From positions 1 to 5,282 of the forward strand of contig PUPG01000102.1 of NCBI GenBank assembly GCA_003553005.1: DNA of 5,282 bases. Direction: 5' to 3'. The translations under genes were made by a program, and so were the position numbers. Of the stretch, positions 1 to 5,282 are shown piece by piece. The notes beneath the pieces were generated by a model that did no database searches, was not told where the DNA came from, and saw only the letters and a program-made list of their open reading frames with translations. Origin of the DNA: Bacteroidales bacterium. Lineage in GTDB: Bacteria > Bacteroidota > Bacteroidia > Bacteroidales > UBA7960. Within the stretch, counting starts at the first letter, position 1. Every line of letters begins with the position of its first letter.

Positions 1-41
1 AAATGCCTGCGAAGCGCCGAGCGGCTCATCCTCTGATGCCG

Positions 42-72
42 TTGGCCAACTCCTGCCTTTCTTGTACCTTTG
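42..72 (+). promoter_or_regulatory. Bacteroidota-type promoter of the TPR gene
   Basis: TACCTTTG at 65-72 fits the Bacteroidota -7 consensus TAnnTTTG. A TTG at 42-44 lies 20 bases upstream, where the -33 element is expected. The box ends 17 bases before the ATG at 90, so the untranslated leader would be very short. The segment just downstream, ATGACAACCC at 74-83, recurs at the same place below the sigma-gene promoter (3647-3656). The match is by eye only; no transcription start is known. Confidence 0.7.
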
Positions 73-89
73 CATGACAACCCAAGCCT

Positions 90-2327
90 ATGCCCGCTAC
101 CGACATCACAAAGAAACACCTCAACACCTGTAAGCTGGTCAACCGCCGGCGCATCGCAGATGCCATCGTCGTGCTGCGCCAGATGATCCACGACACCGGC
201 AAGGAATACCTGCACGAACGCCTCAATGAATTGCAGGAAACCTATTCGCAGCTGCTGCAGCACGCCTTCAGCGATGTAGCCGACCCCGAAAGGGATAAGG
301 TGTATCACTACCTGATGCGCACCATCCTGGAGATGGCTGACCACCTCAGGGAAATCCATCTGATGGAAAGGGGCAGGGGACAGGTCTACCTTCTGAAAAA
401 AGAATGGCATCAGCGCAAGGCTTCCGAGCAGATTGAAGCCATGCAGTTGTTGGAAGACCTGACCTTTGACGATGAGCTGGCAGGCTTGCTTAAAGATGTG
501 CAGGTCGGGGAGGCAGGAAGCTCCGCAGACCGCGAAAAGGCTTTGAGCGACCTGTTTCACATCATATGGCTGGCTGACAAATATTCAGAGGAAGAAAACA
601 AGCTGCTGGAAACCACTTGCGATGCGGAACCCTTGCCCTGGCACGACAAAGCGCTTATTGTCAGCGCTCTGACGCTTAGCTTGCTGCGCTATTTCGACGT
701 GAACAAGTTTATGTTGTTGTTCCGGTTTGTGGAAAAACAGCAGGAGTTTGTCTGGGAACGTGCATTGGTTGGCCTTTTCCTGGCCTTTCTTAAATACAAT
801 GACCGGCATCGCCTATATCCCGCATTGGAAGAAAAAAGCATTGCCCTGCAGTCCATGCCGCACATCGAGGAGCATATTGAAGCCATCCTGGTGCAATTCA
901 TCAAATCGCGCGAGACGGAAAAAGTCCAGAAAAAATGGGAGCAGGAGATCATGCCGGAGATCATGAAGATGCGTCCGAAGATCGAGGAAAAACTTGACCT
1001 GGACAACATCTTCAGCGATCCGCTGGAAGAAGAGAAGAACCCCGACTGGGAAACGGTGTTTGAGGATGCCCCAGACCTGCTGAATAAGCTGCAGGAGCTC
1101 ACCGAAATGCAGATGGACGGCATGGATGTGTTCATCAGTGCATTCTCGCGACTGAAGCACTTCCCCTTTTTCCGGGAGATCAGCAACTGGTTCCTGCCTT
1201 TTTATGCGGAAAACCCCGAAATCGCCCCGGCCGTGGAAGACCAGGACAAAGGGATTGACCTGTCGCCCCTCATCGGAAAGCTGGAAAGCACCTATTTCAT
1301 GTGCAATTCGGACAAATACTCGTTTTGCCTGAACCTCGCCATGGTACCCGACCAGCAAAAGTCCATGATGATGAATATGCTGAATGCCGAAATGGAAAAC
1401 ATCTCTGAGCTGGAAAAAGACCAGGACGCACTCAGCAGGCTGGCCCGCACCAAAAGCATCTTCACGCAATACTTCCAGGACCTCTACCGCTTTTATAAAC
1501 TGCACCCCTGGCGTGCAGACTTTGAGGATGTGTTTCAGCTGGACCTGGACCTGTATGGGGTCCGGTTTGTCAATCATTTGGTATCGAGGGATAAAACCGT
1601 TCGCAATATTGCCGAGTTTCTTTTTGACAAACATTTCTATGAGGATGCCCTGCGCATCTTCCTGTCCATCATCGAACACGATACCAGCAACATTGAGCTA
1701 TTCGAGAAGATTGCCTTCTGCCATGAAAAGACGGGGGAGATATCCGAGGCTTATGCTTACTACAAAAAGGCTGATCTCATTGAAACGGACCGCTTGTGGA
1801 TCACCCGGAAAATGGCCTGGTGTGCCAAAATGCTCAACCAATGGGAGGAAGCCCTCGGGCACTATCGCCATGCAGAGAAACAGGCGCCTGACGACATGCG
1901 CATCCAGGCAAACATCGGACAATGCCTCATTCACCTGGAGCGGTATGAAGAAGCCCTCGACTATTATTTCAAAGTGGAGGTCCTTGCCCCGGAAAATCAC
2001 AAGATCAGAAGACCCCTGGCCTGGTGTTCCTTTTTGCTGGGTAAGTTCGGCATCGCCCGCGATTACCTGGAAAGGCTGCTGGAGAATGACCCGGGTAACC
2101 ATTACGACCTGGTTAACCTGGGCCATGTGCTGTGGTGCCAGGGCGCCCCGATGGAGGCCTTCAAAAAATACGTGCAGAGCATCTTTGCCTGGAAAAGCAT
2201 TAAGGATTTTGAGCAAGCATTCAATGAGGACCGGAAACATCTTGCCAAACACGGCATCAGGGAAGCCGAGATGAACCTGATGCTGGACTACCTCAAACTC
2301 CAGGTACGCAGCCGGCAAAACAAGTAG
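90..2327 (+). CDS. TPR-repeat protein, 745 aa, function unknown
   Basis: This is a long intact frame with no signal peptide and no obvious membrane segment, so it is probably cytoplasmic. The ATG at 90 was chosen because it lies 17 bases after a good -7 box. The C-terminal part (about residues 505-705) shows successive TPR-like helix pairs: a pair near 505-530 (FYEDALRIFLSIIEHD), a repeat with CHEKTGEISEAYAYYKKA, then WEEALGHYRHAEKQAPDD, YEEALDYYFKVEVLAPEN, and a more divergent one ending YLERLLENDPGNHYDLVNLG. TPR arrays normally act as protein-binding scaffolds. The first 500 residues are rich in charged and aromatic residues, look alpha-helical, and contain a strongly acidic stretch around 310-335; I assign no domain to them. 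Similar large TPR proteins seem widespread in Bacteroidota, but I know of no assigned role. It appears to be a single-gene transcription unit, with a 460-base gap behind it. Confidence is high that it is a gene and low on function. Confidence 0.93.
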   Translation: MPATDITKKHLNTCKLVNRRRIADAIVVLRQMIHDTGKEYLHERLNELQETYSQLLQHAFSDVADPERDKVYHYLMRTILEMADHLREIHLMERGRGQVYLLKKEWHQRKASEQIEAMQLLEDLTFDDELAGLLKDVQVGEAGSSADREKALSDLFHIIWLADKYSEEENKLLETTCDAEPLPWHDKALIVSALTLSLLRYFDVNKFMLLFRFVEKQQEFVWERALVGLFLAFLKYNDRHRLYPALEEKSIALQSMPHIEEHIEAILVQFIKSRETEKVQKKWEQEIMPEIMKMRPKIEEKLDLDNIFSDPLEEEKNPDWETVFEDAPDLLNKLQELTEMQMDGMDVFISAFSRLKHFPFFREISNWFLPFYAENPEIAPAVEDQDKGIDLSPLIGKLESTYFMCNSDKYSFCLNLAMVPDQQKSMMMNMLNAEMENISELEKDQDALSRLARTKSIFTQYFQDLYRFYKLHPWRADFEDVFQLDLDLYGVRFVNHLVSRDKTVRNIAEFLFDKHFYEDALRIFLSIIEHDTSNIELFEKIAFCHEKTGEISEAYAYYKKADLIETDRLWITRKMAWCAKMLNQWEEALGHYRHAEKQAPDDMRIQANIGQCLIHLERYEEALDYYFKVEVLAPENHKIRRPLAWCSFLLGKFGIARDYLERLLENDPGNHYDLVNLGHVLWCQGAPMEAFKKYVQSIFAWKSIKDFEQAFNEDRKHLAKHGIREAEMNLMLDYLKLQVRSRQNK

Positions 2328-2553
2328 GCCCTCATCCCGCTAGTCCCCCCGCTTTTGCACGGATCAAATTTTTTTTCTTGCCACGCAGCGTTTCGCTTAT
2401 TGGCTTCGTCTTATTAGTGAAAGTCGCTTTGATTACTGACCTCAAGTTCTTTGTTTATTGTCAGCATGCAAAACTATTTGAACGTATCCCGGCGATTAAT
2501 CACCGGGTGTTTTTCTCCTTTTTCCAAATATTTTCATTTTTAGGTTTTGTATT
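2328..2553 (+). other. AT-rich gap after the TPR gene, no supported gene
   Basis: The base composition becomes clearly more T-rich than in the flanking genes. An 8-T run at 2369-2376 could help terminate the TPR transcript, but no convincing stem precedes it. A 71-codon open frame beginning at a TTG (2378) crosses the gap. It is Phe-rich, has no ATG or promoter at its start, and runs into the inverted-repeat arm, so I treat it as chance. The only structured site in this part is the palindrome at 2488-2507. Confidence 0.5.
2488..2507. repeat. 20-bp near-palindrome followed by a T-rich tract
   Basis: CCCGGCGATTAATCACCGGG is self-complementary except for one pair (C2493 against A2502). The centre is the perfect palindrome GATTAATC, flanked by CCCGG and CCGGG. 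It is followed by TGTTTTTCTCCTTTTT, so on the + strand it resembles a short terminator with a 5-bp GC stem. It lies about 160 bases after the TPR stop codon and may end that transcript. The near-perfect symmetry would also suit an operator bound by a dimeric protein. The sequence does not decide between these. Confidence 0.55.
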
Positions 2554-2666
2554 CGTTTCAGGGGATACGGAAATGGCCGCTAATGCTTCCTAAGCTGCAC
2601 CAAGGCTGAAGCCCAAAAACAACATTAACCATCAACAACTAACCAGGCGGCCATTTCCCTGAAACG
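2554..2666 (+). repeat. Long bulged inverted repeat (20 paired positions)
   Basis: CGTTTCAGGG (2554-2563) is the exact reverse complement of CCCTGAAACG (2657-2666), and AAATGGCCGC (2571-2580) of GCGGCCATTT (2647-2656). The two helices stack on the right arm without a gap. On the left arm they are separated by a 7-base bulge, GATACGG (2564-2570). The apical region of 66 bases begins with a possible GGC-TGAA-GCC tetraloop hairpin (2604-2613) and continues with a 34-base stretch without any G (2612-2645), which should stay unpaired. A seven-triplet frame ATG-GCC-GCT-AAT-GCT-TCC-TAA starts inside the left arm (2573) but has no other support. Confidence 0.7.
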
Positions 2667-2684
2667 TTTTTGTTAACGAAAACG
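2665..2684. repeat. 20-bp near-palindrome centred on GTTAAC
   Basis: CGTTTTTGTTAACGAAAACG is self-complementary except for one pair, T2671 against G2678, which in RNA from the + strand would be a G-U wobble. It begins at the last two bases of the long inverted repeat, so the two structures compete for two bases only. It could be a binding site for a dimeric regulator or a second RNA hairpin between the long stem and the terminator. No function is shown. Confidence 0.5.
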
Positions 2685-2709
2685 ATTCGCATTTTTACTG
2701 CCAACAATG

Positions 2710-2754
2710 CCCGTTTGAGCGACCAATCAGCACATTGCTCAAGCGGGTTTTTTT
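2710..2754 (+). terminator. Strong intrinsic terminator before the lipoprotein
   Basis: CCCGTTTGAGC (2710-2720) pairs with GCTCAAGCGGG (2737-2747) over 11 bp with a single G-U wobble, around a 16-base loop. Seven T follow directly (2748-2754). It works only on the + strand, since no T-run follows on the other side. It sits 33 bases before the lipoprotein ATG. This spacing fits either the end of an upstream transcript or an attenuator controlling the lipoprotein gene. Confidence 0.88.
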
Positions 2755-2787
2755 GTTCGCAGGCGTTCACGTTGATCGATCGCAGTT

Positions 2788-3582
2788 ATGATCATGAACA
2801 GGCTTTTATTTATCGTCATGATGCACATATCCTTGCTGCTGGCCTTTAGCCTCGCAGCCTGTCAAAAGGATGGTGATATGCACGACCTTAGCGGGACCGT
2901 GGTGCTTGAGCTCAGGGAGCACGCGCCCGATGGTCTGCGAAAGCTGGGTCTTTATGCCGAAACAAGAGAGGAATACCCCTGTCTCAACTTTGAGATTGAA
3001 GTGGATTATACGCACACTTCCGACAGCAGACACATCCATTTTCTTGGGGTCAAAGCCCCGCGGATATGCCTTACAGCCATAGGTCCGGCCAGGACCTTCA
3101 TCGACCTCGGAGAGATGGATGAAGGAGCCCATGAACTCCAATTCATGCTCAACGAGGAGTATTCAGTGGTTAACCTGGTGGTGACCGAAGACCACGTGGA
3201 GGTCAAAATGATTTCTGCCCATCCGGAGTTCCTGGAGTTCAAAGAACATGAGATGCATCGCCTTGCAGATAATCACGCCTGGGGCTATATCCACGCGAAA
3301 TCAGCAGAACCGGATAAGGAGGTGGAAGCCTTTTTCCAGGAGCTTTGGGAACTCGGTGCCGTAGAAGAAACCCTGGATCCCGGGAATTACGGGTATTTCC
3401 GGGTCACGGAAGAAGCCTGGTACTACTTTGATCACCTGCACCAGTACCAACCGCAAAACCCCTTCGTGGTTCAGTTTGATGACGACTTTAGCCAGTTGAT
3501 TGATCTCGCAGATGAGTACAGCGATCATTTTGTGATTGTCCTGTATGACACCCAGGGCAGTTATCATCATAATCAGCAATAA
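2788..3582 (+). CDS. Lipoprotein, 264 aa, function unknown
   Basis: The N-terminus is a classic lipoprotein signal: Arg5, a hydrophobic core (about residues 6-22) and a lipobox LAAC with Cys25 as the lipidated residue. After cleavage the protein would begin CQKDGD. This resembles the QKDDE-like export signal that directs lipoproteins to the cell surface in Capnocytophaga, so an outer-membrane, possibly surface location is inferred. The mature part starts with a segment of alternating hydrophobic residues (GTVVLELREHAP) that looks beta-rich, contains two more cysteines (Cys65, Cys94) that could form a disulfide, and ends with an acidic, aromatic, His-rich region. I recognise no named domain. 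The start is ATG 2788; ATG 2794 (Met3) is equally possible. No promoter box is visible between the terminator and the start, so transcription may depend on read-through from upstream. No terminator follows; the sigma-gene promoter lies about 55 bases downstream. Confidence 0.85.
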   Translation: MIMNRLLFIVMMHISLLLAFSLAACQKDGDMHDLSGTVVLELREHAPDGLRKLGLYAETREEYPCLNFEIEVDYTHTSDSRHIHFLGVKAPRICLTAIGPARTFIDLGEMDEGAHELQFMLNEEYSVVNLVVTEDHVEVKMISAHPEFLEFKEHEMHRLADNHAWGYIHAKSAEPDKEVEAFFQELWELGAVEETLDPGNYGYFRVTEEAWYYFDHLHQYQPQNPFVVQFDDDFSQLIDLADEYSDHFVIVLYDTQGSYHHNQQ

Positions 3583-3612
3583 ATTAACCGTCGTTCTTTG
3601 CTTGTTGCGCAC

Positions 3613-3644
3613 CTGGTAAAAAATGGGGAAGTTTCTTATCTTTG
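3613..3644 (+). promoter_or_regulatory. Bacteroidota-type promoter of the sigma gene
   Basis: TATCTTTG at 3637-3644 matches the -7 consensus TAnnTTTG exactly. The -33 region is weak: only CTGG at 3613-3616 lies near the right distance. The box ends 19 bases before the GTG at 3664. Downstream, ATGACAACCC (3647-3656) repeats the ten bases found below the TPR promoter. A promoter here also argues that translation of the sigma gene does not start further upstream. Confidence 0.7.
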
Positions 3645-3663
3645 TGATGACAACCCCGTTTTT

Positions 3664-4212
3664 GTGGAAGACCTGAAGAAAATATTAAAAGGCTGCTTGC
3701 AGCAGCGCCGGTCTGATCAATACCGGCTGTATGCCATGTTTTCCAAGCAGATGTTTGGGATATGCCTCAGGTATGCCGCCAGCTATGATGAGGCCCAGGA
3801 CATGTTGCAGGAGGGCTTCGTCAAGGTCTTTTCCAAATTGTCCACTTTTAAGGACAAGGGCCCATTTGAGGGATGGATCAGGCGAATATTCATCCATACG
3901 GCCATAGAAAAGTACCGTGAGCGGGTGTATCACCTGCCGGTTGAAGATGTCATTGACTATGAGGCACATGTACATCACAACCACGGTCTTGATGCCTTGC
4001 ATACCCGGGACATCCTCCAGTTTGTCCAGAAGCTGCCGCTGCAATACCGCCTGGTATTCAACCTGTTCGCACTGGAAGGATACAACCACAAGGAAATCGC
4101 TGAGGCGCTGGATATTTCAGAGTCTACTTCGCGTTCCAACCTGGCCAGGGCGCGCATGTTGCTCAAAGACAAGTTGAGCCAGGAAGTCAAACTGAAGATC
4201 AGGGCCATTTAG
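3664..4212 (+). CDS. ECF RNA polymerase sigma factor (RpoE-like)
   Basis: The 182-residue product directs RNA polymerase to a set of promoters once released from its anti-sigma. Region 2 spans about residues 23-86: FSKQMFGICLRYA, then the core-binding helix DEAQDMLQEGF (42-52) and the GPFEGWIRRI segment (66-75) for promoter melting and -10 contact. An acidic, His-containing linker (about 94-113) follows. Region 4 (124-170) begins LPLQYR and has the helix-turn-helix GYNHKEIAEALDIS plus the recognition helix ESTSRSNLARARMLL. Size and layout are normal for the family. The frame is open upstream to a TTG at 3598, but that lies before the promoter box. GTG 3664 is preferred because it sits 19 bases after the box, almost the same distance as in the TPR gene (17). 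The next gene looks like its membrane anti-sigma, 84 bases downstream, suggesting co-transcription. The family is certain; the target genes are unknown. Confidence 0.93.
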   Translation: MEDLKKILKGCLQQRRSDQYRLYAMFSKQMFGICLRYAASYDEAQDMLQEGFVKVFSKLSTFKDKGPFEGWIRRIFIHTAIEKYRERVYHLPVEDVIDYEAHVHHNHGLDALHTRDILQFVQKLPLQYRLVFNLFALEGYNHKEIAEALDISESTSRSNLARARMLLKDKLSQEVKLKIRAI

Positions 4213-4252
4213 CCTGTATGACGGATAAAATTGGTGATCAATAATCAGATCG

Positions 4253-4284
4253 AATCAAGGAATCAGCTAATCAAGGAATCAGCT
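4253..4284 (+). repeat. Perfect 16-bp tandem duplication between sigma and anti-sigma
   Basis: AATCAAGGAATCAGCT occurs twice head to tail (4253-4268 and 4269-4284) without a mismatch. Each copy is made of two 8-base units starting AATCA, and a related AATCAGATCG precedes them (4243-4252), giving five AATCA units in a row. Each copy carries AAGGA, a weak Shine-Dalgarno-like core, but the nearer one ends about 19 bases before the ATG at 4297, which is too far for a usual ribosome site. The array lies entirely in the intergenic gap if the ATG is the start. Confidence 0.9.
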
Positions 4285-4296
4285 TACATCGCATCA

Positions 4297-5282
4297 ATGG
4301 ATAAGCATGAAATAGACAAAAGGATACGCGAAGAACTGGGCGGGTTGGAAGCCAATCCCCCCGTAGAGGCGTGGCTGGGCATCACGGATGCACTGGATCA
4401 GCGTGCCCGCAAGCGTCGGCTGCCCCTCTTCATGGGCATGGCCGCCTCCCTGGCTGCAATCATTGCGGTATCCTTGTCCCTGTGGCTGATCCAACCACCC
4501 CAGGAGCAAGCCTTCCATTCGGCCGCGCAAGGCTGGCCTGATCACCTGGAAGGCCTGGCTGCTGCCCCCCTCGCACAACAAACTGCCAGAAGCATTCCTG
4601 AAAGCAGGCTTGTGCAGCCCCGTGCAGGCCATGCGGCCTCTGCTGAGGCTTTCCAGCTGCCTGCCAGGATGCAAGCGACAACCGGGGATGGACTATCCGT
4701 GGAAACAGCCTTAATATCCAGCGCGAATGCGCCGGCTTTCGCGCCTGACCTGGAAGTGGATGCTCTCTTGGCCATTGCTGAAGAATCAACGGATGGACGG
4801 TTTGCCCTCCTGGACTCAGATCCCGGCTCCGCAACCGCCCCGGGAAAATTCAGCCTGGGCGTACATGCAGCCCCACGACAGAACCACCGGTTGCTTGCCA
4901 GGAACAGCGACTTCAACAACGTGGGAATTCCCTTTGAATCTTTGGAAGATGGGCTGATGACTTACGGCATGGGCATGCGCGTATCGTATGCGCTCAATCA
5001 AAACATCGACCTGCAGACAGGTATGAATTACATCAGGACCGGGCAGTATGTCCGCGACATCATAGCTTACAAACACCCGGGTGAGGTGCCCATTTATATG
5101 GCCGACCGGCACACGGGCGCCGTATATCACCCCCAAAGCATCATCACGTCACAGGGGAGCATTCGCTTCACTGACCCCTATCATTACTTTGCAGATGTTC
5201 AGTCCCACCGGGTCATCACAGACAAACAAGCGGCGGCTGCCAATGACATCAAAAGCCTCCGGCAAGCCCATGAAGGACTGAC
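4297..5282 (+). CDS. Anti-sigma/beta-barrel fusion (Dma-like), 3' end cut off
   Basis: The frame is open from ATG 4297 to the window edge (328 complete codons, no stop), so it is partial only because the window ends. Residues 1-42 are a charged cytoplasmic segment with NPPVEAWLGITDALDQ, a pattern common at the start of Bacteroidota anti-sigma proteins. One membrane helix follows at about 43-65, preceded by a basic cluster (RARKRR) that fits a cytoplasmic N-terminus. Residues 67 to about 195 are rich in Ala, Pro, Ser and Gln and look disordered, as a periplasm-crossing linker would. From about residue 200, alternating strands (YGMGMRVSYALNQNIDLQTG, then MNYIRTGQYV) resemble an outer-membrane beta-barrel. 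This order matches the dual membrane-spanning anti-sigma factors of Bacteroides, which hold their ECF sigma at the inner membrane while sensing the outer one. The cognate sigma would be the gene just upstream. Start alternative: a GTG at 4234 in the same frame would add 21 residues translated through the tandem repeat. An ordinary single-pass anti-sigma without a true barrel remains possible until the C-terminus is seen. Confidence 0.85.
   Translation, partial: MDKHEIDKRIREELGGLEANPPVEAWLGITDALDQRARKRRLPLFMGMAASLAAIIAVSLSLWLIQPPQEQAFHSAAQGWPDHLEGLAAAPLAQQTARSIPESRLVQPRAGHAASAEAFQLPARMQATTGDGLSVETALISSANAPAFAPDLEVDALLAIAEESTDGRFALLDSDPGSATAPGKFSLGVHAAPRQNHRLLARNSDFNNVGIPFESLEDGLMTYGMGMRVSYALNQNIDLQTGMNYIRTGQYVRDIIAYKHPGEVPIYMADRHTGAVYHPQSIITSQGSIRFTDPYHYFADVQSHRVITDKQAAAANDIKSLRQAHEGL

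Larger units (their letters stand above)
2554..2754 (+). ncRNA. Candidate structured RNA or lipoprotein leader
   Basis: The bulged inverted repeat, the palindrome at 2665-2684 and the strong terminator at 2710-2754 lie in order on one strand with no protein gene between them. A terminator with no gene directly in front of it implies a transcript that ends here: a small RNA, a long 3' end of the TPR message, or a leader whose termination controls the lipoprotein starting 33 bases later. I did not recognise the motifs of SRP RNA, RNase P RNA or tmRNA. No exact TAnnTTTG box lies upstream; the nearest is TAGGTTTTG at 2541-2549, which has one T too many. The 5' end given is therefore only the edge of the visible structure. 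Confidence 0.4.

Noticed and set aside
1..36. Possible C-terminal tail of an upstream gene ending at TGA 34-36
   Set aside because: Only 11 codons are visible, another frame is also open, and nothing distinguishes a coding frame here.
813..1679. 288-codon frame on the minus strand inside the TPR gene
   Set aside because: It lies fully opposite a strong coding region, has no promoter or domain, and its composition mirrors the TPR codons.
1384..2274. 296-codon frame on the plus strand in another frame of the TPR gene
   Set aside because: It lies wholly within the TPR coding region in a different frame. Its protein is rich in Trp, Arg, Ser and Thr with no recognisable pattern, while the TPR frame shows clear repeats.
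2354..2376. Terminator for the TPR gene using the T-run at 2369-2376
   Set aside because: The only stem in front is a 4-bp TTTG/CAAA pairing, which is too weak for an intrinsic terminator.
2441..2446. CTCAAG as an antiterminator partner of the terminator's 5' arm
   Set aside because: Only 6 pairs including one wobble, about 270 bases away; too weak to claim.
2378..2593. 71-codon frame starting at TTG in the gap after the TPR gene
   Set aside because: It has a TTG start with no promoter or ribosome site. Its Phe-rich composition follows from T-rich DNA, and its end lies within the inverted-repeat arm.
2554..2666. Invertible DNA segment flanked by inverted repeats (phase variation)
   Set aside because: The 7-base one-sided interruption makes the arms unequal, the segment between them is only 66 bases, it contains no promoter box, and no recombinase gene is nearby.
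4218..4244. Short frame MTDKIGDQ between the sigma and anti-sigma genes
   Set aside because: It has eight codons, no ribosome site, and is out of frame with the anti-sigma; probably chance.

Overview
The window looks like part of a Bacteroidota chromosome, probably the Bacteroidales/Marinilabiliales side. Three things point there: two promoters of the Bacteroidota type (a TAnnTTTG -7 box) sit just upstream of genes, no clear Shine-Dalgarno sequence precedes any gene, and the gene families are typical of that phylum. These families are a TPR protein, a lipoprotein with a QKD-type N-terminus, and an ECF sigma factor followed by a membrane anti-sigma with a beta-barrel-like C-terminus. All four genes lie on the + strand. 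The exact taxon cannot be read from the sequence.

Layout: (1) 1-89 holds a promoter and no supported gene. (2) 90-2327 encodes a 745-residue cytoplasmic protein with a large unassigned alpha-helical N-terminal part and a C-terminal TPR array. (3) 2328-2787 is a 460-base AT-richer gap without a convincing protein gene but with much dyad structure: a 20-bp near-palindrome, a long bulged inverted repeat (20 paired positions), a second 20-bp near-palindrome, and a strong intrinsic terminator ending 33 bases before the next start codon. This is a candidate structured RNA or regulatory leader. (4) 2788-3582 encodes a 264-residue lipoprotein of unknown function, possibly surface-exposed. (5) 3664-4212 encodes an ECF sigma factor starting at GTG, with its own promoter. 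(6) 4297 to the window edge is an open frame for an anti-sigma-like inner-membrane protein with a low-complexity periplasmic linker and a C-terminal part resembling an outer-membrane beta-barrel. It is cut by the window end.

How the genes work together: genes 5 and 6 form a likely signalling pair of the kind described in Bacteroides thetaiotaomicron as dual membrane-spanning anti-sigma factors (Dma) with their sigma partners (Das). There, a single protein links the outer membrane to a sigma factor held at the inner membrane. A perfect 16-bp tandem duplication lies between the two genes. The TPR gene and the sigma gene share not only the -7 box but also an identical 10-base segment just downstream of it, which may mean a common start-site architecture or shared control. 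Nothing in the sequence ties the TPR protein or the lipoprotein functionally to the sigma/anti-sigma pair beyond adjacency and strand.
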